This document shows, piece by piece, positions 24,932-50,400 of a stretch of 64,000 bases of DNA. Every line of letters begins with the position of its first letter. Position 1 is the first letter of the stretch. Below the pieces are notes generated by a model, which saw nothing but the letters and a program-made list of their open reading frames with translations, made no database searches and was not told the origin of the DNA. The stretch covers positions 1,076,740 to 1,140,739 of the forward strand of contig NW_017804631.1 in NCBI RefSeq assembly GCF_001625305.1. Reading direction: 5' to 3'. The stretch comes from Branchiostoma belcheri (taxonomy: Eukaryota; Chordata; Leptocardii; Amphioxiformes; Branchiostomatidae). The position numbers and the translations under genes are program-made.

Positions 24932-25074
24932 CTCTCCAAGCAGAGGTTTGGGTTTCGGCTTATTTTTGGCGCTAACGTAAAAAAAAGATACTAGTGCAAA
25001 AAAGAAAAGCCCGATAGAGAAAAGCCTAAAAACACGCCAAAAATAAGTCAGAACCCAAACCTCTGCTCGGAGAG
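24932..25074. mobile_element. Small inverted-repeat MITE
   Basis: About 40-bp inverted termini (ctctccaagcagaggtttgg and its near complement) with ggcttatttttggcg internally mirrored. It ends about 100 bp before the receptor start codon. A fragment of the terminus lies at 6235-6270. Confidence 0.65.
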
Positions 25075-25178
25075 TAACCGGGCCTTTGAATGTGCCGTAC
25101 ATGAGCTTGTTTTGCTGAATATGTTTTTGTATGTGCGCATTGATTAGTCAAGAGACCAGCCGGAGCCAGTCTGTAACC

Positions 25179-36937
<11,759 letters not shown>

Positions 36938-36988
36938 TACCTTCACCTGCATATCCGTCTATTTTCGAGATCCTATATACCGGTGTAT

Positions 36989-36994
36989 AATAAA
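36989..36994 (+). terminator. Candidate polyadenylation signal
   Basis: AATAAA 52 bp downstream of the plus receptor stop codon. Confidence 0.5.
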
Positions 36995-37399
36995 CAGCAA
37001 GCGTCGGATCAGCTTCTTTTATAAGCAAGATCAAAGATCTTCAAAATATATACGCGGAGAAGCAGATTCTATCAAGACAAATTTTACCCAGGATTGCGCT
37101 TCGTTTTCTTTTCTGATGGCTTTGGATGAACGTTAAGGCTATCAAACATCTGTCATACTGCCCAATCGTAAGGAGATACTTGTCTAGTATTCTGCAGCAA
37201 GTACTTTATATGTGAACGCAAGCTCAAACACCTTGACACACAGAGCAGCAGATTTTATCAAGACAAACTTTTTACCCAGCACTGAGCTTCGTTTTCTTTT
37301 CTAATTGCTTTGACTGAACGTTAAGGCTATCAAACATCTGTCATACTGCCCAATCGTAAGGAGATACTTGTCTATTATACCATACCCGGGCCGCGATAA

Positions 37400-37469
37400 C
37401 GTTCGATAACGGGTTTCGGACCGGGCCGTACTTCACGGTACGGCCCGATCCGGAACCCGTTATCGAACG
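37400..37469. repeat. GC-rich inverted repeat, 32-bp arms
   Basis: cgttcgataacgggtttcgg... mirrored as ccggaacccgttatcgaacg around ttcacg, with few mismatches. Confidence 0.8.
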
Positions 37470-37658
37470 CTTCCATGGCTTCCATAAGACGATTCGAACG
37501 CGTTTCACCCTACCCGCGTGTGCCCCTTTCGAAAATTCGAATACAGAATCCGGACGTTGGAATTGATGTTGTTGCATTTTAGGGTTTAGTGGCACCAACT
37601 TTGGGCTCATCTTGCATTGAAAGGCGCGTTTTCTTTGGTGGGTATGGTATAAATAAAA

Positions 37659-37795
37659 TACAACACGGTGTATTCCGCATCGCCCTCGGTCTCGGCCCTC
37701 CCGCGAGTCGGATCGCCCTCGGCCTGCGGCCTCGGGCGATCCGACTCGCGGTCGGGCCGATACCTCGGGCGATACGGAATACCCCGTGTTGTATT
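37659..37795. repeat. GC-rich foldback, about 65-bp arms
   Basis: aatacaacacggtgtattcc at the left and ggaataccccgtgttgtatt at the right; the interior carries mirrored cgcgagtcggatcgccctcg. The open frames here are by-products of the repeat. Confidence 0.8.
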
Positions 37796-39500
37796 CTATA
37801 TGTATCCTGCAGCGAGTACTTTATATGTGGACGCAAGCTCCAAGACCTTGACACACAGAGCAGCAGATTTTATCAAGACCAACTTTACCCAGCACTGAGC
37901 TTCGTTTTCTTTTCTGATGGCTTTGGCTGAACGTTTAGGCTATCAAAGGCCTGTCATGTTGCCTGCCCAGTTGTATTATTAAAGGATATACTAATATTCT
38001 GCAGCAAGTACTTTTGAAGCAAGCTCATCAAAGACCTTGACATACACAGCAGCAGATTCTATCAAGACAAACTTTACCCAGCAGTGAGCTTCGTTTTCTT
38101 TTCTGATTGCTTTGGTTAAACGTTAAGTCAACTTAAGACTATCAAAGGTCTGTCCTGCCCAGTTGTAAGGATATACTAGACATTATTCTGCAGCGAGTAC
38201 TTTATAGACGGACGCAAGCTCAAAGCTCTTGACATACGCAGCAGCAGATTCTATCAAGATAAACATCAAATGACACCCGAGACTGCACTGCTATTTTCTT
38301 TTCTGATTGCTTTGGATAAACATCAAGCCCATAAATTTTTTTCAAGTCGCCTGTCCACTGCAGAGAATTATTCTGCAGTATCTTTTGCCTGGATGTCCAG
38401 ACGTCAAGCTGTACCCAAGGCTGTACTTTTATGTTCTTTCGCGATTACTTTGGCTGAACATGAAACGCTGTTGGGGTACCTAATTGTATGACTACTAGCC
38501 TGTCCAGTTGAAGAGAATTATTCCGAAGAAAGTATCTCTTTCCTGGGTGTTCAAACGTTAAACTGTATGCAAGACTTCGTTATTTCGGATTTTATTTCTC
38601 TTCGTGATTTGAAACTGTATGGCTACGGTAACTTTTATTTTCTTTCTTGATTGCTTTGGCTTAACATGAAACGTTGTTCATATCGTCTGACTACTAGCCT
38701 GTCCAGTTAAAGATAATTATTCCGAAGAAATTATTTCTTTCCTGTTTGTTCAAACGTCAAACTGTATGCAAGACGACCCTTTTTTATATTTCTCTTTCGT
38801 GATTGCCTTGGCTAAACATCACACCGGTCACCATGATGAAACGTCTATCGTATCTATTGTAGGCGCCGTATAGTTGTGAGGATTTACTCTGTACGAGAAA
38901 TTAGTTTACATGAATGCTTGAACGGCAATACTCTAAATATCTATTTTCTTTTTTCTTTAATCCTTTAAAACATTTAGACCTTACCTTGCTTGTCATATCT
39001 ATATACTGTCAAGTTGATTGATTGCTCTGGCTAAACATTAAGACCTAAAAAGTATTTCCTATCGCCTGTAGCCTTTCCAGTTACAGGTTATTCTGTTGCT
39101 CTGGGTGTACAGATAACATCCAGGGCTGTGCCTCCATTTTTATTCTTGATTAGTTCCTTTGCCTGAACATAGAGACCATGAAACTTAGTGAGCTTTATCA
39201 TTCACGGACGACAGTATTTGCGCATAGAACTTTTATCGTTTGCCGAGATGTCCAAACTACACTCAAGAATGCGCTTCCACTTTCTGTACTGATTGCTTTG
39301 TGTGACTATTAAGACTACCAAATGTCTGTCATATCTGCAGTCTGTCAAGTTGTGAGGATGTATTTTGCTGCGAGCATAGTTTGTCTGAATGTACAGACGA
39401 CACCCGGGACTTACGTAGTGAATTATCTTACTCTTCTTCTTGATTGTTTTGGCTAGACATAAGACTATAAAATGTCACGTCCTGTCGCCTGTAGGCGGTT

Positions 39501-42300
39501 CAAGTTGTGAAGGGAAGTTTCTGTAGCAACTATCGTTCTCCTGAATGTGCAAATTTCATAAAAGGATTAACTACTACCGAGGTTTGGCAGCCTTATCCGA
39601 AGGCTTGATACTTCCGCTACAAGGGCTGTGGATCGCTCGTCGTAAACCACACTGCGTTATTCTAAAAACTAAGTGGACTTTGCGATTTTCGGGCGGCTGG
39701 ATTCTGTCCAAATACATTCTAAACTACTTGAAGCTGTATCTTTTTGAACAGAAGTCGGTCTTGTGTTGATGTATACTATATTTGAGGCCACTTGTGTATG
39801 GTTTTATCCATTTGCGTGAATCTTGTCCTCACTCTAAAAGCTAAGTGCGTTTTTACGACTTTCGTGTGGATGCATTTTGCTCAAAGGAAAACTAAGAGAT
39901 GTGGACTTGACGTATAAAGAAACAGCTTGTTTAAAACGATGAAGTGTGGTTGCTAGAAGCCAGGGCTTGTCGTCTTCATGATCATAAAATCTGTGGGAGC
40001 AGAAGAGCATACGTTAAAAGACAAAATGTTGTAGAGAACATGGATTTGTATAGTGTAAAGCGTTTGTGGACATTTAGTCATTGGGTTGTGGCAGATTATT
40101 GCCAAGATATTTTCAAGATCTTTGCTTTTGAGTTCATGTTTTGATCTATATGTTGCCCAATACATATGCTTGCTGTCTTCTACACACTTTGTTACGAAGT
40201 ATTGTCTTTGACACATGTTTTAAAACTCATGTTTTAAAACTTTTACCAAACTTTTTTAATGTCCCACACATTTGTCATCTACGCTGAGAAGTTGTCTACT
40301 GACTCCTCTCCATAACTATAGTGCTTGCTATCTGATGCTCACAAATCCATGTGAATAAGATAAAAAATAAAAATAATAGTCATTTGCTATGTAAATATCA
40401 TTAGTATTTTACTATGTAAATTTGATCAATGGTGTCACATCAAATCTATAGGGTCTGATTGGCCATACATAATAACATCTCTAACTCAAGAGAACCATTC
40501 CTATTCACAGAACTACCAATAGTAGTTCCGGATTCTTTATCAGTTTAAGTCAGTCCAATAGGAGCTCAGGAATTCTGTGTCACTATGGAAACCAGTCATC
40601 ACAGCCTCCAACAAACATTATGGTAACAGAAAGTTCTCAGTCTGACAACAATTGGTCCATGTTAGCACATATTGTGCATAAATCGACAGGATTAAGATGA
40701 TTCTCCTGACTTAGAGGTGTTGGCCACCAGTGAGCTTCTTGAAGCCTGACAAGTGGAAGGGCTGCTAGAAGTGTGATGTAGTCAGGCTAGCGGTATGCTG
40801 ATATTAATGGTTTCGAGTGGTGTGATATGGTATCAAACATCTCTACGCACATTTGTCAGTATACAATGATGAATTGTGTGTGATTAAGCGTACTGTACTC
40901 AGTATCAGATATGGGCATGTTTGACGTCAGATACGTTATCAAGAGAGGAAAGTCTAAATTATGCAGAATACGTGTTTCAAAGATATTAAACAGTATTTAT
41001 GTATATAATGATATGAAATTATGATATGGCATTAAGTCATATATATCAATAACAGCTCCGCTAGGTAGTAAAGTTGCCTGTTTATTGTTCACAAAGTCTC
41101 CATGTCAAACATATATACTGCATGTCAACATTACATACTTCATGCAATACAACATCTGTTTCAGCAATATAAAGCTTATACAAACATCAAATACAATCAT
41201 TCATCTTGAATATATATAATTATATATAACGTTATAGGTATATTGTGATGGTTTATCACATGATAATCACACTGTATAACAGAGCTTTATACGACCAGCG
41301 TACAATTCCAAACTGGCGTTCAACACATTCACACACTGTAATATTTTTTTGGATTATGTATAATATAGAGGATTGGGGTGAGATGTTCTATAGAAAGGAC
41401 CATAGTACGTACATATAGTACATATCTGTAGCTTGTAAGTGACTGAGTTAATATGGCATATTGGATAAGTACCGTACAATGCACATTCTCATAATCCACA
41501 TAGTACATTGTGCATTCTTCTAAAAACCAAAATTTCCAGACTCCATGTTCTTGCGTTCATACATTCATACATTGTAATATATTTTTTAATTTGTTCTTCA
41601 GAGGGGTTTGGCCCTCTCTCCAAAGAATCATAATATGTGATACCTGGAGCTTCATAATGACTAAACCAACAATATTCAGGATCTTACATGTAGGTATACC
41701 ATGTACATTTTCATGTTTCAGTACATTTTCATAATGACTCTTTTTTGTGTACACTGTGTTCTATTAATGAACAAAGATTTGTTAACTCCATTCAAACTAT
41801 ATTCTTGCAACTACATCACGCCTTCCAAATTCAGAAATCATCAAACTAAATATTTTCTTTACATCGATTACACTTGCTATTGGAATGATGTGAAAAAGCT
41901 AACTTTAAAGCTATTTGGCACTAGTTTTGATTTGTACTTTTATGATCCGCATTATTTGATGATCTGCACCTGAAGTAATTGACAAGGGTAACAAGTGTTT
42001 GCCCCCAAGCAATTCACAAATAATTACATTTTCACACTTGATGCTAAAACAAGATTGTGTGACATGACTAGACATTGACATGATACGTATCATTAGTCAC
42101 TTTATCAACATCATAGTAAGAGATACATGATCAGGGCTACTTTACTTTTAATCAGGTACTTAGCATTGCTAACGTACATCAACTCACGGCGTGACAAACG
42201 TATCATACTATCACCTCATCTGTTCTGCTTACTGAATACGATCTGCTTAACTGATAGTGTCTCAGTCAGAGTGAGAAATGAGACTTACGTTCTGCATCAT
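39501..42300. other. Intergenic, between the 3' ends of the two receptor genes
   Basis: AT-rich, with no coding exon or clear repeat family recognised. Confidence 0.5.
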
Positions 42301-42304
42301 CAAA

Positions 42305-42545
42305 CAAGTTATACATCATTGTGCACGTTGGCAAAACGTACTGCCCCTTTGCGAAATTATGTATTGTGCATAGCACTTCAGCAGAACGTCTCATATAAGG
42401 TCATATTCGTGCATATAAGGTTAACACACACACCGTCTGTAGTTTCCAAATGTTGATGCAAAATTCTGATGCAACGTTGACCAAAAATCCAACAAAAACC
42501 GTGAAAAATGAGGGTTTTGCACAGGTGCAGTATGTTCTGCCGACA
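42305..42545 (-). mobile_element. MITE family 3 (diverged copy)
   Basis: Ends resemble cggcagaacgtactgc and its complement. The interior shares catataaggttaacac, ggtcaacgttgcat and tttggaaactacagacgg in reverse complement with 46231-46490. Confidence 0.6.
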
Positions 42546-43261
42546 TGCTTTATCATATACCACAGTCATTGTGGTCTGATAGGCTTGTTTTGTTCTGTTT
42601 ATTCGCATTATACACAGACTAGAAACTTAAGGTAACATTTGCAAAGCAAATGCATAATGTTTACCTTCTCATATGTTCTGCTCTGTTAATTCTTACTCAA
42701 ACACATTCTGAATATATATGGTCAGACAAGAGTCTAAATCCCTCCTGCTATAAAATTGCAACATTAGTGTACCAAGGGCTAAAGGTGGTCCTTAGGCTTT
42801 GTTTTCATTAATTTCTGTTCCAGGTAACCACAGTATGTATCTTTCATATAATGCCAGAACCAACAAATCAAATTGGTTTGGCTTTAGTAAAGAAAATTTG
42901 TACAAAAAGGAAAAAAATATGTACAGGAGGAGGGAGGAAGCCTACAAGGCTAATACAAAGCCCTCCTTTTCCAAAATTAACAAATATTAATCAATGATAC
43001 GAAACTAATATAATGATCAAAAATTAATAAACAGAAAATCAAGATACAACAAATAAAATACACAATCATTATATGATCTTATATCAATAGGTAGGCAAAA
43101 GCAATTCACCAATAACATAAAACATAACAGGATAAAAAATCAACATACTAGAAACTAGAAAGATCTAACAGCATCTACTCAATTTTTCTTTTCTACATAT
43201 CAATTCAGATACTAGATTATATACAAGTTAGCCTTGTCTCCATACTCATTTTCAATCAACC

Positions 43262-43298
43262 AGTCACTTATGAAAGATGCTATCTGAAACGTCGGACT
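43262..43298 (+). ncRNA. Hammerhead-like motif (P2)
   Basis: CTTATGA core (one change from CTGATGA), stem II AGAT/ATCT (43275-43278 with 43282-43285), GAAA C GTC, stem I AGTC/GACT with one A-G mismatch next to the core. Confidence 0.45.
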
Positions 43299-43772
43299 CT
43301 TCAAAGATTTGATCCAGTTGCTTCATTTTTTTTCTGTTATGTAATGTTCTAGCTGGATAAAACTTCATAGACAAACCATCAATCCACCCACTGGTGTCTA
43401 GGTCTACTATGCTTATCATACAATCTTTACCGTACAGATGAGGCTAATAGCGGCAAAACTGAACATTGACAAGCTACACATACATGTAGGATCTAATGCC
43501 AATCTGCTGAGTCACACAAAAGCGGGATTTAGTACCACAATTCCACAACTATCCCAATAATAATAATAATACTGGTTTATTGTTCGTCTTGCACATGTTA
43601 CATCTCGCAGGGCATAGGCCCTGAATTGGTTGTAACTACAATGTGCTAATTAGTTTAAAAAATTAATTACCCTTGACCAAAATAACAAATATACAAAGTG
43701 GTCACCGTGGGACGGTACTCACGACGACACGAATTACTGATATACACATTAAAATTTCGAAATTACACATAC

Positions 43773-43820
43773 AATCAATCAATCAATCAATCAATCAATC
43801 CCAATCAATCAATCAATCAA
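43773..43820 (+). repeat. (AATC)n microsatellite
   Basis: About twelve caat units, interrupted once. Confidence 0.9.
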
Positions 43821-43881
43821 GAACTGTTACATTAAATCAATAGTTTGTGCTTATAAACCTGCATTTCTCCTCTGGTCTCTC

Positions 43882-43933
43882 AGTCACTGACAAAAGCTAG
43901 ACATGAAGTGGATACTAGCTGAAAGGTCTGACC
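43882..43933 (+). ncRNA. Hammerhead-like motif (P2)
   Basis: CTGACAA core (43887-43893), stem II AGCTAG/CTAGCT (43895-43900 with 43915-43920), GAAA then GGTC, stem I GTCA/TGAC. The core has two changes, so it is probably inactive, but stem II is perfect. Confidence 0.45.
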
Positions 43934-44340
43934 ATTTCCAAAATCATATCCAGTTTCTTGAGTAACTGCTTTTTGGTGTATCATATTACTTGGATGTCTA
44001 ACCTTCACCGACGTAAGGTACAATATAGTCTTAGCCATTCAAATTATACTTATAGGAAATTTCTGACCATTTCCAAAATCATATCCAGTTGCTTGAGTAA
44101 CTGCTTTTTGGTGTATCATATTACTTGGATGTCTAACCTTCACCGACGTAAGGTACAATATAGTCTTAGCCATTCAAATTATACTTATAGGAAATTTCTG
44201 ACTAATTTAACAGAAAGAGTCTACCGATTGAAGGCATAATATACAGTTCTAGTTGTTCAAAGCATGGTCACAGATCATTTGTGACGCCTACTGAATTAAG
44301 GTACAATATAGTTTTAGCCATTAAAATTATACTTACAGGA
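43925..44340 (+). repeat. Tandem duplication of the P2 tail, 137-bp type unit
   Basis: Two nearly identical units (tcatatccagttgcttgagt to caaattatacttatagg) plus a partial third. Confidence 0.75.
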
Positions 44341-44349
44341 CATTTCTGC

Positions 44350-44400
44350 TGGTGTGTTACGCTGAAAGGATGTTATATCGGCTATACAGATACAGATACT
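44350..44400 (+). mobile_element. LINE family 1, 3' terminus
   Basis: ggtgtgttacgctgaaagg ... cggctatacagatacagata, plus strand, lying 55 bp beyond the stop codon of the minus receptor. Confidence 0.6.
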
Positions 44401-44454
44401 GAAACAGATCTCTGACTAATTTTACAGGAAAAGTCTAAGGCATGATATACAGTA

Positions 44455-47400
44455 CTAGTTGTTGAGCGCATGTCGTCTGCCGGGGTTTGAGGGAGCGTCA
44501 CGTGATATGGATGAGTTGGTGGTCTGTGGTCCGAGTACGGTCTCCTGTAGGGTAGACTGGAAGGTACGTCGTCTGGGAGGCATGACCCCGCCCGGTCCCT
44601 TCTTCTCCAACTCCTCACAGTGAAACACCTTCACAGCCACCCAGTCCACCCACTTTATTCTCCTGCAAACCCAGCACAATTGTCAGTGTAGCAGCGTCTG
44701 CAACTAGAAAGGTAACATTTGCAAAGCAAATGCATAATATTTACCTCTGCATATGGTCTGCTCTGTTAATTCTACTTATTAAACATATTTCATTATATAG
44801 GGTCAGACAGGAGTCTAAATCCCTCCTGCTATAAAATTGCAACATGATGTAACCCAAGACCAGTTACCATGGTGACAGACATCTGCTTCAGGTTATTGAC
44901 CTTATTGGTTTGGAGAAGAAGAGGAAACAGAGCAAAAACAATAAGGCCACACTGATTTATTTCTTTGCTTCTTTTGGAGTTGATTGAGAGGCTGAAATGT
45001 TTTCTTTTGTTACAAATCAGAAAAAAACGAAGAGCACAAATCCGTGAACCAACAAACTAAATTGGTGTGGCCTAACAATCATATGTTGATTGAGGTGGTA
45101 AATGACATAATGTAAAAATTTAAGCTGTTCTCCATTTGGGTCAGATAGCTGAGGAAGACTGAGTGATTCAGTCGAAAATTCCGGTGAGTGAAATTTATGA
45201 GTTGGAGACTGAACAGTTTAAATTTTTCATAACAATCATATGTTTTGTACTAGAAAGAAGCTCCAGACCTGAACTTGGCAGCTGTGAGCCATTGATTGCC
45301 CACTAAACTGTATTCTTACCATGTGTATTGTACAATCAGTGGGTATTGCTCACTATAGCACATTATATATAAAAAAAAACTCCAGACCTGAACTTGCCAC
45401 AGTTCTTGGTGCTGAAGAACCCGTAGATGATAGGGTTGATGGCGCTGTTCAGAGCAGGGAGGTTCTGGATAATCAGAGATGCTCGCTTCTTAGTCTCCGA
45501 CTCAGGCAGGTCGCTGAAGTTGGTGATCATGTCAAACACAAAGTACGGGCTCCAGCAGGCAATAAAGGCTGGAGACATAAGGAATAACAGGAAAAACTGT
45601 CTGACTACAACATCAAAATGTGATGAAAGTTTTTAAAACCCTAGTTCTGCGGTGCCCAACAATTGTTGGATGGCAATGCCATCCATACAGCACCCTGTAT
45701 AGGTATGATTTGGGGGTATGTCTTGTGCAAGGCATCACACTGCAGTGAAACACAACGAATGCAGAAGTAACTATGCCACTACAGGGCAGAAAAAGCCAGG
45801 GGTCTATGACCTGACTAAGACATGATATTATTGAAAATATTTGTGTAAAAATGCCAGCAGAACAAGGGTTAAAAGATAACAATTGGCTGTAGGCTTGAGC
45901 TAATATACAGGTGCATTTGATAATGTGTGGATGGTGTTCAGCACCAAGGACAGGGAGGGACAGTGGTTGTGAGGGAGGTCTGATGGTCAGAAACATGACT
46001 CATGTCAAACACAAAGTACGGGCTCCAACAAGCAATGAAGACTGGAGAGTGGAGACATAAGGAATAACAGGAAAAACTTTCTGATTCATCATCCATTGTA
46101 TTCTGCATCTTTAGTCGTAAAAAAAGTGTCCTCCAGCTGCTTTCAGTTTTTCTTGGTTGATCAGGTGGTACCAGTCAATTACTCAGAGACACTCAGTACA
46201 CATAGACGGGTGGAGGTACACATTAGAAATACCAGCACGTCGGCAGAACGTACTGCGCCTGCGCAGAATCCAGATTTTTCATGGTTTTCGTTGGATTTTT
46301 GGTCAACGTTGCATTAGAATTTTGCTTGTTGCAGACAATATTTTTTCCGACATAACATTTGGAAACTACAGACGGAGTGTTAACCTTATATGCGCGAATA
46401 CAACCTTATATGAGATGTTCTGCCAAAATGCTATGTACAATACATTACGGGTTTCGCGCAGGCGCAGTACATTCTGCCGACGTGCTGGTGGAGGTACACA
46501 TTAGAAATACCTAATATGCATGCCGATGGTGATTTTTCCTGCCCTGGCATGATTACAGTAGGTAGCTTCATCATCACCAATTAAAGGGAAGAGTTAAGAT
46601 TAGGATCATCAGACAGGAGCCTGAGGAGGCTCAGACTTGTCTTGATGCCAGGATTAAAATCCTTAGCTAATGTGGCTCCTTCTGGCTTATATGTGGTGCC
46701 ATCTGTGTAGTTAGGTTTTACTGTAACTTATAGATGGACATAAAAAGCTTGGATCTGCACCTTCAATAATCAACTGGTATTGCATAACTGGTCCAAAGTC
46801 AATGGGTATATACTAGTAATATTATAGCATTGTGCAGTGGTTAATAATACAAGAAAAAACAGGGAAGAGTGAGTGCTATAGAAGCTCAGACATGTGTGTT
46901 TGCTTTTGTGTGGATAGTGTTCAGCACCAAGGACAGGGGAGAGAGTGACAGTCAGAGAAGCCCAGGGACAGGTGTGTTTGCTTATGTGTGGATGGTGTTC
47001 AGCACCAAGGACAGGGGAGAGAGTGACAGTCAGAGAAGCCCAGGGACAGGTGTGTTTGCTTATGTGTGGATGTTGTTCAGCACCAAGGACAGGGGAGAGA
47101 GTGACTGTCAGAGAAGCCCAGGGACAGGTGTGTTTGCTTATGTGTGTATGGTGTTCAGCACCAAGGACAGGGGAGAGAGTGACTGTCAGAGAAGCCCAGG
47201 GACAGGTGTGTTTGCTTATGTGTGGATGGTGTTCAGCACCAAGGACAGGGGAGAGAGTGACTGTCAGAGAAGCCCAGGGACAGGTGTGTTTGCTTATGTG
47301 TGGATGGTGTTCAGCACCAAGGACAGGGGAGAGAGTGTCTTGTAACAAGACTGTCTTGTAGGCTATTGCTATAATTAAAGCTCATCAAGAGCACTCTAAA

Positions 47401-50400
47401 AGGTTGTTAATGTGATATATTGTGATATCAGTGGTCTTTAAGTTCTTGTTACAGTGGTTGGTTACCCTCCCTTTTAGGTTCAAAGCTAGGATTGGGAAAA
47501 CCATGAATATCTGTGTATCTGTATAGCCATAGCCTTTGGCATAACACACCAGCTTCAATGAATACATGTCATACCCTCTATCAAGATTTTATGAAAGATA
47601 ACTGCTTGTGTCCATGGGCTATCATGGCTAGGGCTGTCACTATCAGATGGCCTGACACTTAGGCCACACCAATTTAATTTGTTGGTTCTCGGATTCGCCT
47701 CTTCGTTTTTTTCTGATTTGCAAAAAAAAAAAAAAATTTGATTCTGGTCCTGAATCAACTGAAAAATGCTCATGTTTTGCCCCCAACAGTTGAGGAAAGT
47801 CCTTTTCTTCCTAGTTGTTACAGTTTTCCCATCTATCATTGCAGTGGTTTGATTAAAAGTTCAAAATTCAATGTTTGAATTTTAACCCAGCCTTTTGTGT
47901 TGACTTCATGGCTCATTTTGTAGCATTTAAGCCTATAATAGGATGCCTAGACCTGTTTTTATTTTTATTTTTTTTTGCCCTGTCGCTTCATATTTTTTCT
48001 GAAAAAATCCGAGAACCAAGAAATTAAATTGGTGTGGCCTCATCACTGAGTCATCGGCACAGCTATAAATTTGTTCTCTTGACTTTTTTGGGGCTAGGAT
48101 CAGGTTTGAGAAATACCATCAGAGCTTGAAGCTTACCTGTTATGATGGCCAGCGATAACTTGATGGTCTTGATCTTGGCCTTGGGGATGATTCCTTGGGA
48201 ACTTGGCTGTCTCATGATCTTCTTCCCTTTTGGTCCTAGTAACAAAACTTGGGCAATTAAAACATAAGATGGCATCATAAAAAGAAGTTGTAGTCTGTGA
48301 ATAGTTTCATGAGGTTGGTAAGACACTGAGTAAAGAGACTCTTTTTACACAACCAAGTCTTTTATTCAGCCGACGTTTCAGTGACCATCTGTCACCTTCC
48401 TCAGGGCAATTCTTACTGGTTCACATTGCACTGCAGCACAGGTGTCGCTGCTATAGATGCATTCCCAAATGTACAATATAACACTAAAAGTCGGCTGAAT
48501 AAAAGACTTGGTTGTATAAAAAGCGTCTCTTTACTCAAAAGTTGTAGTCATTGTGTTAACAATGTATATATTAAGCAGTTTTATATAATTATAGCTTATA
48601 ATCTACTTGAATTGATTATTGTACAGGCATATGATTTTTGTTATAAGACGAATTCAGTCTTTTCTGCAAAATAAAGTTCAAACTCAAGTACTGAAACCAA
48701 AATGGCATAAAATAAAAAATCTACTTTTCATTCAGACAAAATTGATGACACAACATTTCCAGATATGGCCACACCAATTTAATTTCTTGGTTAACGGATT
48801 CGCCCGCTTCATTTTTTTCTGATTTGAAAATAAAAATAAAAATTCAGAATCAACTGCAAAATGCTCATATTTTGCCCTGAACAGTTTAAAAAAGTCCTTT
48901 TCTTCCTAGTTTTTACAGCTATTCCATCTTTCAATGCAGTGGTATCATTAAAAGTTCAAAATTCATTGTTTAAATTTTGAACCAGCCTGGTGTGTTGATT
49001 TCATGGCTCCTATCCTACCATTTTGGGCCATTATAGGATGCCTAGGCCTGTTTTTATTTTTTTTTTAATTTTTTCGCCCGCCCGCTCCATTATTTTTCTA
49101 GACAAATCCATTAACCAAGAAATTAAATTGGTGTGGCCTATGACTTAAATAAAAATGTAAGTTCTACAGTAACTGAAAATTGATTCATTCCCAGGCTAAT
49201 CTACTTCACTGTCACAAAAATTTGGCAGAAATTTATGAAACATTTAGCTATCTCGCTCCTGGGGTTTATTGCAAAGTGGGTCAGACATGAAATTAATAAC
49301 AGCAATCACTAATAATCAGGTACCTGTCAGACTACTGACTTATGGACTATGAAATACATGTACAGCAGGATGGACTACATGTAACATATTATTGCTTAAC
49401 TGCACATCCTTGAGTCTGCGAGGTATCCTTGAGTAAAGTGGAAGTTTTGTAAATGATGGAAGAACACTTAATTTATATTTTGACATAGTTTTTGAGTATT
49501 AGGGTTTTCAGAATCTGATAGAGTTGTCAGTACATATGTTGAGTGCATAATATATATTTACTGTGCAACTGTAAGGAAGGGGCCTACATGTCTCTTCAAG
49601 CTATCTCCATTTACTGTAATTTTTTGAGAACGCTATTTCAGGAGGCTAGATTTTACTATAATTACCTTTGCGAATTTAGGACAAAACAGAGTCAGTCTTA
49701 TAAAATGTTGTGGGGACCCCTAATACAGACTCCTAGTATTCAAGAAAGGTATCTCTCAATTTAGCCTAAAGCTTTCTTAGGCCCCCCTATGCCAATCCCT
49801 AGTATTGAAGAACAATATCTTGCAATTATAGCCTATAGTCATGTCAGGATCCCCCCATACAGATCCACCCCCTACTGATAATAAAGGTACCTCGCAGACT
49901 CCCAAAACAGCCTCTCTTTTTGACAGGACTGCGAAGAACGATACTTTGCAATTTAGCCTATAGTCTTGTCGGGATCCCCCCATACAGACCCTTTGATGAT
50001 AATAAAGGTACCTCGCAGACTCCCGACACAGCCTCTCTTCTTGACAGGACTGCTGTCATCATCAGCCTGGTCATCTGGCGACCCTTTGTTGTTGGACTGG
50101 GTGAAAGTTCGCGGGGTCATGGGGATGCACTTTTCTGTTATTGTCAGGGAAGAGATGGTCGATTTCAATTTTAGTAGAGATCTTCTTCTTTCATACTGCT
50201 TATTCCAATAAAAATTGGCTTATTAGCAGCTGCGCATGTGTTAATTACAAAACAAGTGACCAGTACAAATAAAACAAAGGGAAATGAAGGTAAGGCCACA
50301 AAGGAACTGATTCTGTGGGTGTAAAAGACAAGACAAGTGATAGAACATTGCGTCGGCAGAACATACTGCACCTGCACAAAACCGTAGTGTATTGTGCATA

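Larger units (their letters stand above)
17588..25178. other. Intergenic region between channel gene and receptor gene
   Basis: No gene recognised. It holds LINE stumps, SINEs, a 70-bp-arm hairpin (19526-19695), a Penelope-like tail (20470-20660), a truncated MITE (22229-22572), a two-copy duplication (22698-23097), CA/GT-rich tracts and four RE1-like motifs. The gene at 25179 may have 5' UTR exons here that I cannot see. Confidence 0.5.
37050..39500 (+). repeat. Decaying satellite, about 150-190-bp unit, downstream of the receptor gene
   Basis: The marker cagcagattctatcaagaca recurs at about 37058, 37245, 37860, 38045 and 38241. A second marker (ttctgattgctttggctgaa) continues in more diverged copies to about 39440. 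Identity falls with distance from the gene. A foldback insertion (37380-37800) splits the array. Confidence 0.75.

Noticed and set aside
37589-37930. Repeated RIALGLGP-type protein frame
   Set aside because: Product of a GC-rich inverted repeat; mirrored on the other strand.
46770-47348. Long overlapping open frames on both strands (up to 192 codons) with internal protein repeats
   Set aside because: They come from a 78-bp minisatellite whose period is a multiple of three; no start context, no domain, and it lies in an intron.
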